Numbered from the stretch's first letter, positions 1 through 8,711 are shown. The stretch is 64,000 nt of DNA from Candidatus Babeliales bacterium (GCA_040879965.1 JBBDJI010000013.1:62001-126000); one strand, 5' to 3'. Numbers and translations are program-made. The notes: a model not told the origin generated them from the sequence alone.

Positions 1-26
1 AATGGTATTATGACTATATTTCTTGC

Positions 27-959
27 TTATATTTTTCGATGGTTATCATGATTAGTTTTAATTTGTTTTAACATTGTTGCTAGTTTTATACAATTTGCTT
101 GTGAATGTTTAATATCTCCTGGACGTTCTGGTGACAATCTGTAGCCAGCAGAAAATTCTGGAAATTCTTTTTTAAGTTGATTAATAAGTTCAAGTAATGT
201 CTGGCTGGCACCTGTTGCTACATTAAATATAGAGCTTGCAACTAATGGAGTTGGTGCTTGTGCAAGATTGAGGTTAATTTGTGCTACGGTTTGTACTGGA
301 ATAAAATCACGTGTTTGTGAGCCGTCACCAAAAATTGTTATAGGATTATTGGTTAGCATATTGAGGCGAAATTTTGCTACCGCACCTGCATAAGCACTAT
401 GTGGATTTTGCCGTGGGCCGTAAACATTAAAATACCGTAGTATAATCGATTCTATATTATCGGTGGCATAAAATTGTTTGCAAAGTTGTTCGCCTATTAA
501 CTTTGAATGTCCATAAGGAGATTGTGGGCTGCACGGCATTGTTTCAATACATGGTTGATCGCATGGGCCGTAAACTGCTGCAGAAGATGAAAAAACAAAT
601 CGTTTTACTTTGTTTTTTTTAGCAGCACGCAATAAATTTAATGTTCCAATGATGTTTGTTTGAAAATATACTTCCGGGTTTTCTATAGATTCTGGCACGC
701 AAATAAGAGCAGCAAGATGAAAAATAATTACTGCATTTTGGGTTGCTTTAAGACAGGTTTCAAAATCATTGATATCACCATTAATAATCGTAACTGAGGA
801 TTTTACGGCTTTTAAATTTTCTAAACAACCGGTTGAAAAATTATCAAGTACCGTAACTTGTGCACCATTTTCAATTAATTGCTCAACAATATGTGAACCA
901 ATAAATCCAGCACCGCCCGTTACTAAAATAGGTAAGTCTTTAAAAAAAGATTGTGGCAT
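27..959 (-). CDS. NAD-dependent sugar-nucleotide epimerase/dehydratase (extended SDR, GalE-like)
   Basis: Extended short-chain dehydrogenase that probably epimerises a UDP-sugar for surface polysaccharide. Counting from the chosen start, the NAD-binding glycine motif GGAGFIG is at about residues 15-21, the SSSA stretch at about 124-127, and the catalytic Y149-x3-K153 in PYGHSK. About 310 aa is normal for the family. An ATG at 968 would extend it by three codons, but an AAGGA sequence directly abuts that codon and lies 9 nt before the ATG at 959. The 959 ATG also overlaps the upstream stop as TAATG, so I prefer it (translational coupling). It follows the FAD oxidoreductase in the same operon, consistent with a shared sugar pathway. 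The exact substrate cannot be read from the sequence. Confidence 0.9.
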   Translation of the reverse strand: MPQSFFKDLPILVTGGAGFIGSHIVEQLIENGAQVTVLDNFSTGCLENLKAVKSSVTIINGDINDFETCLKATQNAVIIFHLAALICVPESIENPEVYFQTNIIGTLNLLRAAKKNKVKRFVFSSSAAVYGPCDQPCIETMPCSPQSPYGHSKLIGEQLCKQFYATDNIESIILRYFNVYGPRQNPHSAYAGAVAKFRLNMLTNNPITIFGDGSQTRDFIPVQTVAQINLNLAQAPTPLVASSIFNVATGASQTLLELINQLKKEFPEFSAGYRLSPERPGDIKHSQANCIKLATMLKQIKTNHDNHRKI

Positions 960-2323
960 TAAATCCATTCCTTTTGTTTTTCTTGAGAAGGCGTAGGCGA
1001 CTCATAGTAACTTGTTTTTGCAGGTAAGATAGTTAGTTGTTCAGCAATTTTTTTACCATCTAAAACGGCTTCTTGCATACTTGAATATTTCCATGCACCG
1101 TAACGGCCAATTGAGAAAATATGATTGTTAGCAAGCTGATTTAATAACGAAGGCAGATATTTTTCACGCCAAAAATTATAAATAACATACGCATGAGATA
1201 TATGTATAACTTTTTCTATTAAAATTTCATTATCAGCTATTTTTAGTAGCTTTTTAATTTGATGAAGAGATGCTTGCAATAATAAGTTAATACGTTTTTT
1301 TGAGATATTTACGTGTGAAAATTCACCGTATAAAGAGCTACAATTTGCAGGTGCTGTGCTGCGTGCAAAATTATGTGGAAAGCCAACACGGTAAAATGGA
1401 AATTGTTTTTCAGGAAAATAAATCCAATGTTTCTCAGAAAGATTGGGACGATTAATGCCGAGATTAAAATTTACTACGCTATTACATTTAAGTTTTGTTA
1501 GTGCGTGTTTGAATGTAGTGTTTGGCTTTTCTTTAAGCATATGAATGAAGTTATCTAAAGGTATAGTGTTAATTAGTTGACCAAATTCTTCCTCATGCCC
1601 ATTAGTAAAACGAATAATTTTTTTATTCATATCGATATGTTCTACCTGATAATTGGTATGAATCGGTGTAGTTAATTGGTTGCGTAATTTATCTATCCAG
1701 AATTGAATGCCACCTGATTTGGGATAATAAAAATGAGCATTGTAGCCGATTGTTTCATCAGTATTATCTTGAATTGCCCCTTGGATCATTTCTTGCAATG
1801 AAGTTTTTGGTACAAAGCGTCCTGTCCAAGAAGCAGTGATGCCACGCAAATCATAAGAAAAAATTTTTCGCTGAAAAGGAAGAAAAAAATGACGTGCAAA
1901 ACCAGATCCAAAATTTTGCAGAACCCATTGTGGAAATGAATGTGATTTGTGACGTGACTTTTGCCTTTCAACATAACCTTGAATACATTCTGCAATAACT
2001 GATGACGGTAAGCCAAAAAGATTTATTTGAAAGGGGTAGCGCGTAAAAGTATCATGTGAGTAAACAAATGAACGACGATTAATCGTTTCAAGATTGTCAA
2101 AGCTTACAATGTCAGCAATAAATTTTTTAAAATAAGGATCACTTGTGTGTAATAAATGCCCTGTAAAGTCAAAAGTAAATCCATTTTGTGTAATCGAACG
2201 GCATAAGCCTCCTGCGATTGGTTCTTTTTCAAAAATTGTAAAATCAAAAAAATTTCTTTTTTCTAGATGATATGCCGCAGATAAACCAGTAAGACCTGCA
2301 CCAACAATCACAATTTTTGCCAT
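959..2323 (-). CDS. FAD-dependent oxidoreductase, UDP-galactopyranose mutase / amine-oxidase-like
   Basis: A 454-aa flavoprotein. The N-terminus has a classic dinucleotide fold (VGAGLTGLSAAYHLEK, about residues 7-22, with the adenosine-binding acidic residue in FEKE) followed by the AGGLCR motif typical of UDP-galactopyranose mutase and protoporphyrinogen-oxidase-like enzymes. The C-terminal stretch around IGRYGAWKYSSMQEAV fits the FAD-contacting end of this superfamily. Its place directly before a sugar-nucleotide epimerase favours a role in surface-sugar synthesis over haem synthesis. It is not a clear orthologue of Glf, so no symbol is given. It ends in a TAATG overlap with the epimerase and starts 62 nt after the TonB-like gene, so the three are probably co-transcribed leftward. 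Confidence 0.8.
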   Translation of the reverse strand: MAKIVIVGAGLTGLSAAYHLEKRNFFDFTIFEKEPIAGGLCRSITQNGFTFDFTGHLLHTSDPYFKKFIADIVSFDNLETINRRSFVYSHDTFTRYPFQINLFGLPSSVIAECIQGYVERQKSRHKSHSFPQWVLQNFGSGFARHFFLPFQRKIFSYDLRGITASWTGRFVPKTSLQEMIQGAIQDNTDETIGYNAHFYYPKSGGIQFWIDKLRNQLTTPIHTNYQVEHIDMNKKIIRFTNGHEEEFGQLINTIPLDNFIHMLKEKPNTTFKHALTKLKCNSVVNFNLGINRPNLSEKHWIYFPEKQFPFYRVGFPHNFARSTAPANCSSLYGEFSHVNISKKRINLLLQASLHQIKKLLKIADNEILIEKVIHISHAYVIYNFWREKYLPSLLNQLANNHIFSIGRYGAWKYSSMQEAVLDGKKIAEQLTILPAKTSYYESPTPSQEKQKEWI

Positions 2324-2385
2324 ACTATTCCTTTTCTTTATTTGGAATAGTTATAAAATCTATAGACAAAAATGTCTAGTGCTAA

Positions 2386-3435
2386 TTATCGATGAGCACG
2401 TAAAGAAGGCGAACGCCGTAAATTTACTCTAGGAGCCATTTCTTCTTGATGATGTATGGTAAGTACAAAATCAAAATTATTTGATTTAAAATGATTTGGC
2501 ACCGGTGGATACGGAGCAGCCGTTTCAACTCCTTTGATTAATAAAGAATCATAAGCTTGATAACCGCTTGGCTTTAATGTCCGTACATCTTGCACTGACC
2601 CATCTTTTGCAATGATAATTAAAATCGTTAAAATTAAGTCTTGGCCGGGTGGTATATTTAACTTAGATTGTTGTAAGCGCCATTCATTTTGCATGTACCA
2701 AACAAGCTTTTGGATATAGCTAAGATATTTTAAATCTTTAAAATCAGGTTTTTTATTTTCATCTCCTTTACGCTCAAGCCAATCATCACCTTCATTTTTA
2801 ATACTTTTAAGAAAACCATCAGCAAGGTCGGCAAAAGTGAGTTTACGTGTTGTTGGTCCTGCGGTTTGTTGGTTTTGTGCGGGAATAGATCTCGGCAATT
2901 TTTTTGGTGTCATCGATCTTTTTTTTATCATCGAATTAGCAATATCATGTTTGGATTGTTTTTCTTGTTGTATTTGGGTGACTGATGTTTCTTGAGCTTC
3001 AATTTGCTTTGAATGCAAATTTTTTATCGAGATACCTTCTGTATTATTTGATGTTTGTATATCTTGTGAAGATGCTTGCTCCATAGATTGTTGAGAAATA
3101 TTTTTATCTTCATCGTTTTCTTTATCATTTTGTTTATGAATAGGATAAGACTCATTATCGGTTGAATCATAATCATAGCTCGTTTGACTTATTTCAGGTT
3201 CTTCTTGGAAGATGATTGGTGCTCCAAATACTGATGCGCGTGGCTTTAATGCCGCAAGATTTGAAGGAGGGATTATATCATTTTTTTGTATTTCTTCTAG
3301 CGTTTTTTGCTCAGGAAGTAATGCTTGTTTTTGTTGCATTGTCAATAAAATAAGCGCAAGGCCTATGCCTAAATGTAAGGATATGGAAAGGAGAAACATT
3401 AAAAATTTTTCTTGCTCCTCGCGCCTTGCTTCCAT
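2386..3435 (-). CDS. TonB/TolA-like envelope-spanning protein
   Basis: A 349-aa protein with one N-terminal membrane segment (about residues 12-33, LMFLLSISLHLGIGLALILL). A long polar, Gln/Glu/Lys/Ser-rich middle follows (about 40-240), then a C-terminal TonB-type domain with KDGSVQDVRTLKPSG and APYPPVP (about 280-335). This is the layout of TonB and TolA, which carry proton-motive energy from an inner-membrane motor to the outer membrane. No ExbB/ExbD genes are adjacent; the window's tolQRAB cluster is far away at 57.2-60.5 kb and has its own TolA-like gene. It could be a second energy transducer using the same TolQR motor. It heads a leftward group with the two sugar genes. Confidence 0.75.
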   Translation of the reverse strand: MEARREEQEKFLMFLLSISLHLGIGLALILLTMQQKQALLPEQKTLEEIQKNDIIPPSNLAALKPRASVFGAPIIFQEEPEISQTSYDYDSTDNESYPIHKQNDKENDEDKNISQQSMEQASSQDIQTSNNTEGISIKNLHSKQIEAQETSVTQIQQEKQSKHDIANSMIKKRSMTPKKLPRSIPAQNQQTAGPTTRKLTFADLADGFLKSIKNEGDDWLERKGDENKKPDFKDLKYLSYIQKLVWYMQNEWRLQQSKLNIPPGQDLILTILIIIAKDGSVQDVRTLKPSGYQAYDSLLIKGVETAAPYPPVPNHFKSNNFDFVLTIHHQEEMAPRVNLRRSPSLRAHR

Positions 3436-3496
3436 TAAAATCCCTTTTTTTCGTACTTTTGGTATACTATTTGATAGGATACCCTATTGAATACAT

Positions 3497-4075
3497 TTGA
3501 GTAAATATAGAACATTTTTTATGAATTTTTTATCATCTTCTTTCTATCAACGAGATACAGTTATAGTTGCCAAAGATTTAATGGGCAAAATTTTAGTTAG
3601 AGAATATCAAGGGCTATTGCTAAAAGGTATTATCACTGAAACTGAAGCCTATCGAGGACAAGACGATTTAGCAAGCCATGCATACCGTGGTATAACAAAA
3701 CGAAATCATGCGATGTTTGGCCCTGTTGGCTATGCATATATTTATTTTATTTATGGCACTCATTTTTGTTTAAATGTGGTCGCACGAAAAGAAAATCAAA
3801 AAGCTGGAGCAGTTTTAATACGGGCGATTGAGCCCATAGAAAATATTGAGGTTATGCTTAAATTAAGAAATAAAATTGAACATGCACAATTAGCAAATGG
3901 TCCAGGAAAATTAACACAAGCGCTGGCCATTACACGGACTCATAATGATATTGATATGAAAAAACAAGGAGAATTATATATAATTAATGGAGATTCAAAA
4001 AAACCTATAAAAGCATCAAAGCGTATTGGCATAACAAAGAATATTGATAAATTATGGCGTTTTTCTTTTGATTAA
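3497..4075 (+). CDS. 3-methyladenine DNA glycosylase (MPG/AAG family)
   Basis: Base-excision repair enzyme that removes alkylated purines. Family landmarks are visible: FYQRDTVIVAKDLMGKIL, the ETEAYRGQDDLASHAYRG catalytic/intercalating region, GPVGYAYIYFIYGTHFCLNVV, AVLIRAIEP and NGPGKLTQAL. At 192 aa it is the usual size. The open frame begins at a TTG (3497), but an in-frame ATG at 3521 (MNFLSSSFYQ) gives a more typical N-terminus. Neither has a strong ribosome binding site, so the start is uncertain. It is transcribed divergently from the TonB-like gene, with a TATACT box between them. Confidence 0.92.
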   Translation: MSKYRTFFMNFLSSSFYQRDTVIVAKDLMGKILVREYQGLLLKGIITETEAYRGQDDLASHAYRGITKRNHAMFGPVGYAYIYFIYGTHFCLNVVARKENQKAGAVLIRAIEPIENIEVMLKLRNKIEHAQLANGPGKLTQALAITRTHNDIDMKKQGELYIINGDSKKPIKASKRIGITKNIDKLWRFSFD

Positions 4076-4087
4076 TGCCAATTATTT

Positions 4088-5209
4088 TTAAATTGATAAG
4101 TAAGTATCGCATTTATTATTAAGAATTTCGTGTGTTAACTCATCATATGAAAAATTTTCAGGTTGTTCACTTTTTTCATCCGCAAAAAAAATGTTTGAAT
4201 TGACAGTGTTATTATTACATAAATTTATGAGGAAAGTACGCATTTTCGATGATTGTGCCAAATCAAACGGAATTTTATTTTCAGCATTCATTGTATGCAT
4301 TAAATCATTATCAAGAAAATATAAATATTCTACTAAATCAAAACGATCTGCGCATACTGCCTCATGAAGAAGGGAGTTGCCTTTATTGTCTTTTATTTTT
4401 ACATCTAATCCTAGCTTAAGCAAATCTTCAAAAAAAGCTAAAGAGCCATAATGAAATGTAAAAATAAGAATTGTTTGTACTAATGTCGAATCCATTGTCT
4501 TAAATAATGCAATATTGTTAGCTATAATGTGATGTTTATTTTGTTTCACTATTTCATACAAGTGATTATTTTTTTCAAAAGCAAAAGTAAGGTGTTGTGC
4601 TTTTGCCAAGCTAATAGCGGTTTGATTGCTTTCGTTTTTTATATTTAAAAGATAGGTTTGATTATTTTTTTGTATTTTTTTAAGCAAATAAGGCAGTATG
4701 TGAACGCGTTTCAGTTGTAATGCTAAGTGAAGAGGAGTATCTCCTAAATTATCTTGAATGCTAAGATTTGGATTATATTCCAATAAATTTTGAGTGTTTG
4801 TTATATCATTAAAATAAACAGCTATATGTAATGGTGTAAATCCAACCTTATTTCTAATATTTTGATTGGCACCATAATAATGCAGGAAATATAGTAATCT
4901 TTCTTTGGAAGTTTTGGGAGTATTATCGCGGGGTGTAATTAATGAATGAAGGGGACAATTTTCATCCTTATCATTATTGGGTATATTGGGATTAGCACCT
5001 TTTTGTAATAAGTTTTCTGTTAAAGCAAAAAAATCGCAATCGATAGTTTTATTTAGTAGCGTTTTTCCTAGAGAATCCATAGCATCAGGATTATTGATAT
5101 TAAGACATATTTCTTGAAGTTCTTGGTAATTTTTGGGCCATTGCATAGCATAGAGATTGCAAATGAATAAAAACTGAAATATAACAAAGAAATTTTTAGT
5201 CGTGATCAT
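4088..5209 (-). CDS. Exported ankyrin-repeat protein
   Basis: A 373-aa protein with an N-terminal signal peptide (ITTKNFFVIFQFLFICNLYAM) followed by ankyrin repeats. Clear repeat signatures are GFTPLHIAVYFNDITNTQNLL, GDTPLHLALQLKRVHILPYLL and GNSLLHEAVCADRFDLVEYL; several weaker repeats lie between. The motif WP right after the signal peptide is shared with the next two ankyrin proteins (5349-5999 and 6305-7087), so the three are probably paralogues. Ankyrin repeats bind other proteins. The signal peptide points to the periplasm or beyond, which suits a host-interaction role, but no enzymatic domain is seen. Confidence 0.88.
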   Translation of the reverse strand: MITTKNFFVIFQFLFICNLYAMQWPKNYQELQEICLNINNPDAMDSLGKTLLNKTIDCDFFALTENLLQKGANPNIPNNDKDENCPLHSLITPRDNTPKTSKERLLYFLHYYGANQNIRNKVGFTPLHIAVYFNDITNTQNLLEYNPNLSIQDNLGDTPLHLALQLKRVHILPYLLKKIQKNNQTYLLNIKNESNQTAISLAKAQHLTFAFEKNNHLYEIVKQNKHHIIANNIALFKTMDSTLVQTILIFTFHYGSLAFFEDLLKLGLDVKIKDNKGNSLLHEAVCADRFDLVEYLYFLDNDLMHTMNAENKIPFDLAQSSKMRTFLINLCNNNTVNSNIFFADEKSEQPENFSYDELTHEILNNKCDTYLSI

Positions 5210-5274
5210 AAAAAATCGCTTTCTATTTTTTTTGTATAACTATTAGCCGAAAAGTATAGAGAGATTTTTTTGAT

Positions 5275-5330
5275 CTATCAAGTTCAATAAAAATGCTCTT
5301 ATTTTTAAGGTGTTTTATTGAACTTGATAG
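5275..5330. repeat. 18-bp perfect inverted repeat (terminator-like)
   Basis: CTATCAAGTTCAATAAAA at 5275-5292 is exactly repeated in inverse at 5313-5330 with a 20-nt loop. It lies between the 3' end of one ankyrin gene and the start of the next. The stem is long but neither side has a strong T-run, so it is either an AT-rich bidirectional terminator or another palindromic element. Confidence 0.6.
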
Positions 5331-5348
5331 TTTATTATTATTTCTGCA

Positions 5349-5999
5349 CTATTTATCGTTTTTACCTATTTCTCGATTCATGAGAGATAAAAATATATTC
5401 TCAGAATTCTTAGAGAAATGTTTTTTTGCAATTTTTGCTAATAATAAAGTTAATATATTCGTTCTATTAGTTAAAACAATTTTGGTTAATTCTGAACGAC
5501 CGCATTCAATTGCCGTTTTATTAGCATTGTTTTTTTGATTAAGTAATGTATCTACTGAAATTCCGCGTAATTGGCCTTCAAAAATTATCTGCGGAATTAT
5601 GGTAGTATTATCAACCATTGCAGCTCTGTGGAGAACGGTATTGCCATTGTTATCTTGTGTATTTAAATTGGCGCCAGCTTCAAGAAGCAATTTAATATTT
5701 TGATCAGGATTAGTATTTAAACTTTGTACAAACGTATGCAATGGTGTTTTGCCCTCGTTATTTTGTATATTTGGGTCGGCATTATATTTTAATAATATTT
5801 TTGTATGGAGCGAATCATTGAATGTAACTGTTCTATGAAGTAATGTATCGCCAGTTGAATCTTGTTCATTAATATCTGATGCCAGAATGATTTCCATAGC
5901 TACCTTATCTTCATTGTAAGGCCAAATTCCTTCATAGCTATGTATTGAGCTGGTAATCAATCCAATTAGCACAATAAATATAAACATTGTCTTTTTCAT
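5349..5999 (-). CDS. Exported ankyrin-repeat protein (YEGIWP paralogue 1)
   Basis: A 216-aa protein with a signal peptide (MKKTMFIFIVLIGLITSSIHS) and then SYEGIWP, a motif shared with the neighbouring 6305-7087 protein. At least three ankyrin repeats follow: GDTLLHRTVTFNDSLHTKILL, GKTPLHTFVQSLNTNPDQNIKLLL and GNTVLHRAAMVDNTTIIPQII. The linker Asn-rich turns (NADPNIQNN) are nearly identical to those of the neighbour, so the two arose by duplication. Part of the duplicated unit, a tilS tail fragment, still sits upstream at 6146-6229. A function beyond protein binding cannot be read from the sequence. Confidence 0.88.
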   Translation of the reverse strand: MKKTMFIFIVLIGLITSSIHSYEGIWPYNEDKVAMEIILASDINEQDSTGDTLLHRTVTFNDSLHTKILLKYNADPNIQNNEGKTPLHTFVQSLNTNPDQNIKLLLEAGANLNTQDNNGNTVLHRAAMVDNTTIIPQIIFEGQLRGISVDTLLNQKNNANKTAIECGRSELTKIVLTNRTNILTLLLAKIAKKHFSKNSENIFLSLMNREIGKNDK

Positions 6000-6062
6000 A
6001 TTATTTTCCTTTAAAAAATCAAATTGTTAATTTTAGGAGTTCTATTTATCCTGTATTAGTAT

Positions 6063-6102
6063 AGCTTCCCCTGGGTTAAATTACAAATGGGAAGCTTTTT
6101 TT
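6063..6102 (+). terminator. Orphan intrinsic-terminator-like hairpin
   Basis: AGCTTCCC at 6063-6070 pairs with GGGAAGCT at 6089-6096, followed by a run of T. The T-run is on the + side, yet both flanking genes are leftward and no + strand gene precedes it. It may end an unseen + strand transcript or be left over from the local duplication. Confidence 0.5.
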
Positions 6103-6145
6103 GTGTGACTGGAAATAAGATTTTCAGATTCAAAGGGGCTTGCTA

Positions 6146-6229
6146 TTATTTAATTGCTTTGATAAAAACAGATTGGTTTTTTCTGACAACTGACCAGGCA
6201 AGGTGAATTTGATGTCCTTTTTGCAGAAA
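6146..6229 (-). pseudogene. Remnant of tilS 3' end (duplicated fragment)
   Basis: Leftward reading gives 27 codons and a stop: FLQKGHQIHLAWSVVRKN, then QSVFIKAIK. This aligns with the C-terminal end of TilS encoded at 7247-8230 (EKKEHQIHHAWAIVKK, then GQSALIHREY), and the DNA is also clearly similar. An in-frame stop precedes it and there is no start codon, so it is a fragment. It sits upstream of the ankyrin gene at 5349-5999 just as the real tilS end sits upstream of the ankyrin gene at 6305-7087, which marks an old tandem duplication of ankyrin gene plus tilS tail. Confidence 0.75.
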
Positions 6230-6252
6230 TTAATATTGCATATTTCTACTAA

Positions 6253-6293
6253 TTTTTCCTTCTATACTTCATTGCAAAATATAGAAGGAAAAA
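6253..6293. terminator. 14-bp inverted repeat at the 3' end of an ankyrin gene
   Basis: TTTTTCCTTCTATA at 6253-6266 is perfectly complementary to TATAGAAGGAAAAA at 6280-6293. It lies just past the stop of the leftward ankyrin gene ending at 6305, the expected place for its terminator. The stem carries its own T-tract. Confidence 0.5.
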
Positions 6294-6304
6294 TTTCTTT
6301 AATT

Positions 6305-7087
6305 TTATTTTTTGCCAGTTATTTCTCTAGTGCTAAGAATATCAAAAAGAGTTTTATTTTTTTTGAGGAGTTCTTTTGCTATTTTGCTTATGGTCTTATT
6401 TAAATAATCCCGATTCATTAAAAATCCTCGTATTTCTTGCGAGCTAGCAACTTGAGCTGGCGTTTTGCCTTCTTGATTTTTTATATTAAGATATGCATCC
6501 ACTGGTGTTCCATATGTTAATGCTTCAAATAATATGCGAAAAATTGTTCTTGGCGTTTTATTATGTATTGCTGCGATATGAAGTGGAGTATTACCTGCAT
6601 TATTTTGAATCAACGGATTTGCTTTATAAAAAAAAAGCATATCAATTAAGCTGTTTAGATAAGGGATATTAAACATTAAAGCTATATGTAATGGTGTATT
6701 TCCATTATTATCTATGATGTTTGGATTAGCATTTGATTCCAGTAATAATTTTGCATTGTTTAAATTTGCTTCTTGTAGGGTTGTTGGTCCTAAAAAAATT
6801 TGAAGATTAGTGCTACCTTTTGTAAATGCGTGGAGAGGAGTTTCTCCATTATTATTTTGTATATTTGGATCAGCATTCTTATTTAGTAATAATACTGTTG
6901 GCTCTAGATTACTTAATTTGACTGCGCGATGCAGCAATGTATCACCATTTTGATCTTTTTCATTGGGATTGATCGTATTATTAATTGCCAAAGTTAACTC
7001 ATTTGCATCGCTTGGCCAAATTCCTTCATAGCCCTGTATTGGTATTATATTTATAAATAAGATGGCTAATACTATTATTTTTTTCAT
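6305..7087 (-). CDS. Exported ankyrin-repeat protein (YEGIWP paralogue 2)
   Basis: A 260-aa protein with a signal peptide (MKKIIVLAILFINIIPIQG) followed by YEGIWP. It has about five ankyrin repeats, including GDTLLHRAVKLSNLEPTVLLL, GETPLHAFTKGSTN, GNTPLHIALMFNIPYLNSLI and GNTPLHIAAIHNKTPRTIF, and ends with GKTPAQVASSQEIRGFLM. It resembles the 5349-5999 protein over its first three repeats and in the C-terminal helix (ISKIAKELLKKN versus LAKIAKKHFSKN). Its 3' end is followed by an inverted repeat. It is likely exported and protein-binding; the target is unknown. Confidence 0.88.
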   Translation of the reverse strand: MKKIIVLAILFINIIPIQGYEGIWPSDANELTLAINNTINPNEKDQNGDTLLHRAVKLSNLEPTVLLLNKNADPNIQNNNGETPLHAFTKGSTNLQIFLGPTTLQEANLNNAKLLLESNANPNIIDNNGNTPLHIALMFNIPYLNSLIDMLFFYKANPLIQNNAGNTPLHIAAIHNKTPRTIFRILFEALTYGTPVDAYLNIKNQEGKTPAQVASSQEIRGFLMNRDYLNKTISKIAKELLKKNKTLFDILSTREITGKK

Positions 7088-7246
7088 AAGTTTTTACCTT
7101 TCATTCATCTAAATTATTAAGCGAATTTAAATATTTTAATAATCCTTTATTAATTATATCATTTTTATTAAAAAAATTCAAGCTGAAATTTATATAGTTA
7201 AGATTGAGATTGATCTAAACAGAAAGCTTTTTTTAACTAAATCGGC

Positions 7247-8230
7247 TTAATATTCTCTATGAATAAGGGCAGATTGGCCTTTTTTGACGATAGCCCAGGC
7301 ATGGTGGATTTGATGTTCTTTTTTTTCTGCAGAAAATAAGAATCGCTTAATTTCTTCCAAAAAGCGCTCGGTAGGGGTAAATGGTACTCGCTCTGAAATA
7401 AGCCAGTGCATAATCGCCCGTAATTGCATAAATGGATGCAATTTATACAAACTATCAATATCTATAATCCAAGTATTTTCTTTTAAATGAGCGATTGTTT
7501 TAAAGCTTTGCTGGGTCAGATCAACTAAAAACGATTCAGTTTGTTGTAAATTATGCATGGTGCGTAAAAAATTTGCATCAAAACGTTCATCACAGGTACG
7601 AAGTGCGGGAAGTACTGAAAGACGAATACGATTACGTAAAAATGAAGGGGATTCATTGCTCGGGTCAATAAGATAAGAAATTGTATGGATATTAAGATAA
7701 TTTATGATATCGGTTTTATTTGTTTGCAAAAGAGGTCTGACATATACGCCATCACGAGGTTTCATTCCAGTTAAACCTGATAATGTAGCGCCGCGAATGA
7801 GGCGAATAAAAAAAGTTTCTTCCTGATCTTGTGCATGATGGCCAAGTGCAATGAGGTCAGCATTATATTCTTCTTGCACTTTTTGCAAAAAATAGCGTCG
7901 CATACGTCTGCCAATTTCTTCTTTAGAACCTTTTTTTTGCAACGAATCTGGCAAATTAGATGCTTTTTCATGAATAAAAGGAATATTGAGAGCTTCTGTT
8001 TTTTCTTTACAAAAGGTAACATCTTGAGCAGAATCAGTGCGCCATTCATGATCTAAATGTGCGGCAATTAATTTAATACGCCCAATTTTATGAAATTCAT
8101 AGAGGATATGTAATAAAAATACTGAATCAGGACCGCCAGAAAGCCCTAAAATAACTGTATTATTTGGCGGTAATAAGTGATAACGGTCGATAAAATCATG
8201 AATATCTTGAATAAATGGGTCGTTATTCAT
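7247..8230 (-). CDS. tilS: tRNA(Ile)-lysidine synthase TilS
   Basis: Converts C34 of the tRNA-Ile CAU anticodon to lysidine so that it reads AUA; essential and cytosolic. The PP-loop ATP-binding motif SGGPDS is at residues 31-36. The TilS signatures HLDHEWR, GHHAQDQEETFFIRLIRG, LSGLTGM and the NxRNRIR-type SFLRNRIRLSVLP all follow. At 327 aa it is a short form without the long C-terminal domains of the E. coli enzyme. Its ATG overlaps the stop of the GyrI-like gene by 4 nt (ATGA), so it is the third gene of a gyrB operon. A broken copy of its last 27 codons lies at 6146-6229. Confidence 0.93.
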   Translation of the reverse strand: MNNDPFIQDIHDFIDRYHLLPPNNTVILGLSGGPDSVFLLHILYEFHKIGRIKLIAAHLDHEWRTDSAQDVTFCKEKTEALNIPFIHEKASNLPDSLQKKGSKEEIGRRMRRYFLQKVQEEYNADLIALGHHAQDQEETFFIRLIRGATLSGLTGMKPRDGVYVRPLLQTNKTDIINYLNIHTISYLIDPSNESPSFLRNRIRLSVLPALRTCDERFDANFLRTMHNLQQTESFLVDLTQQSFKTIAHLKENTWIIDIDSLYKLHPFMQLRAIMHWLISERVPFTPTERFLEEIKRFLFSAEKKEHQIHHAWAIVKKGQSALIHREY

Positions 8231-8694
8231 GCTTGTTCATACTCAGGTTTCAAAGCAATATAAATATCAGCTTGAGCAGTATCAAGTGAAATTTTTTTAT
8301 ACACTTCAAAATCATAAGTATACGCACGTTTTAATGGTAATTCCCATATTTGCTGCCAAGTATTAAGAATGAGATCGGGTAATTGACCTTCAATAGAAAA
8401 TACCCCATAGGTTTGCGCTGGAATATTGATTGCGACCATATCATAGGGAACATTCACCGTATGAACAACTTCAGTTCCCAATATTAGAGTATATTGATTA
8501 TTAGCATTGTAATTACTATATACAGCCATTGGATAAGCAGGTTCTAGTTTATTGGGAATTTTTTCCATAATTTTTTCTTTACGGAATTTTTCCCAAAATT
8601 CTCCAATTTGATAAGAAGCTTGATCAGGTTCAGTTACATCAAGAGAAATACCAATAACATTAGTTGGATTTCTTTTTTTTACTACATAATTCAT
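8227..8694 (-). CDS. GyrI-like / AraC effector-binding-domain protein
   Basis: A 155-aa cytosolic protein resembling the GyrI-like small-molecule-binding fold (the effector-binding domain of AraC/BmrR regulators). Support comes from its length, the N-terminal VVKKRNPTNVIGISLDV strand, the central GTEVVHTVNVPYDMVAINIPAQTYGVF segment, the PDLILNTWQQIWE helix and the DFEVYKK end. No DNA-binding domain is present. It begins 17 nt after gyrB and overlaps tilS by 4 nt, so it is co-transcribed with gyrase subunit B. E. coli GyrI (SbmC) of this fold modulates gyrase, so a gyrase-linked role is possible, but this is inferred from neighbourhood only. Confidence 0.7.
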   Translation of the reverse strand: MNYVVKKRNPTNVIGISLDVTEPDQASYQIGEFWEKFRKEKIMEKIPNKLEPAYPMAVYSNYNANNQYTLILGTEVVHTVNVPYDMVAINIPAQTYGVFSIEGQLPDLILNTWQQIWELPLKRAYTYDFEVYKKISLDTAQADIYIALKPEYEQA

Positions 8695-8711
8695 ACTACT
8701 TCCTTTTTTTT

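Noticed and set aside
959-2323. Calling this gene glf (UDP-galactopyranose mutase)
   Set aside because: The FAD motifs fit the superfamily, but the specific substrate residues could not be verified by eye.
7771-8056. ORFs on both strands inside tilS
   Set aside because: Poly-Lys or poly-Phe frames typical of shadows in AT-rich genes.
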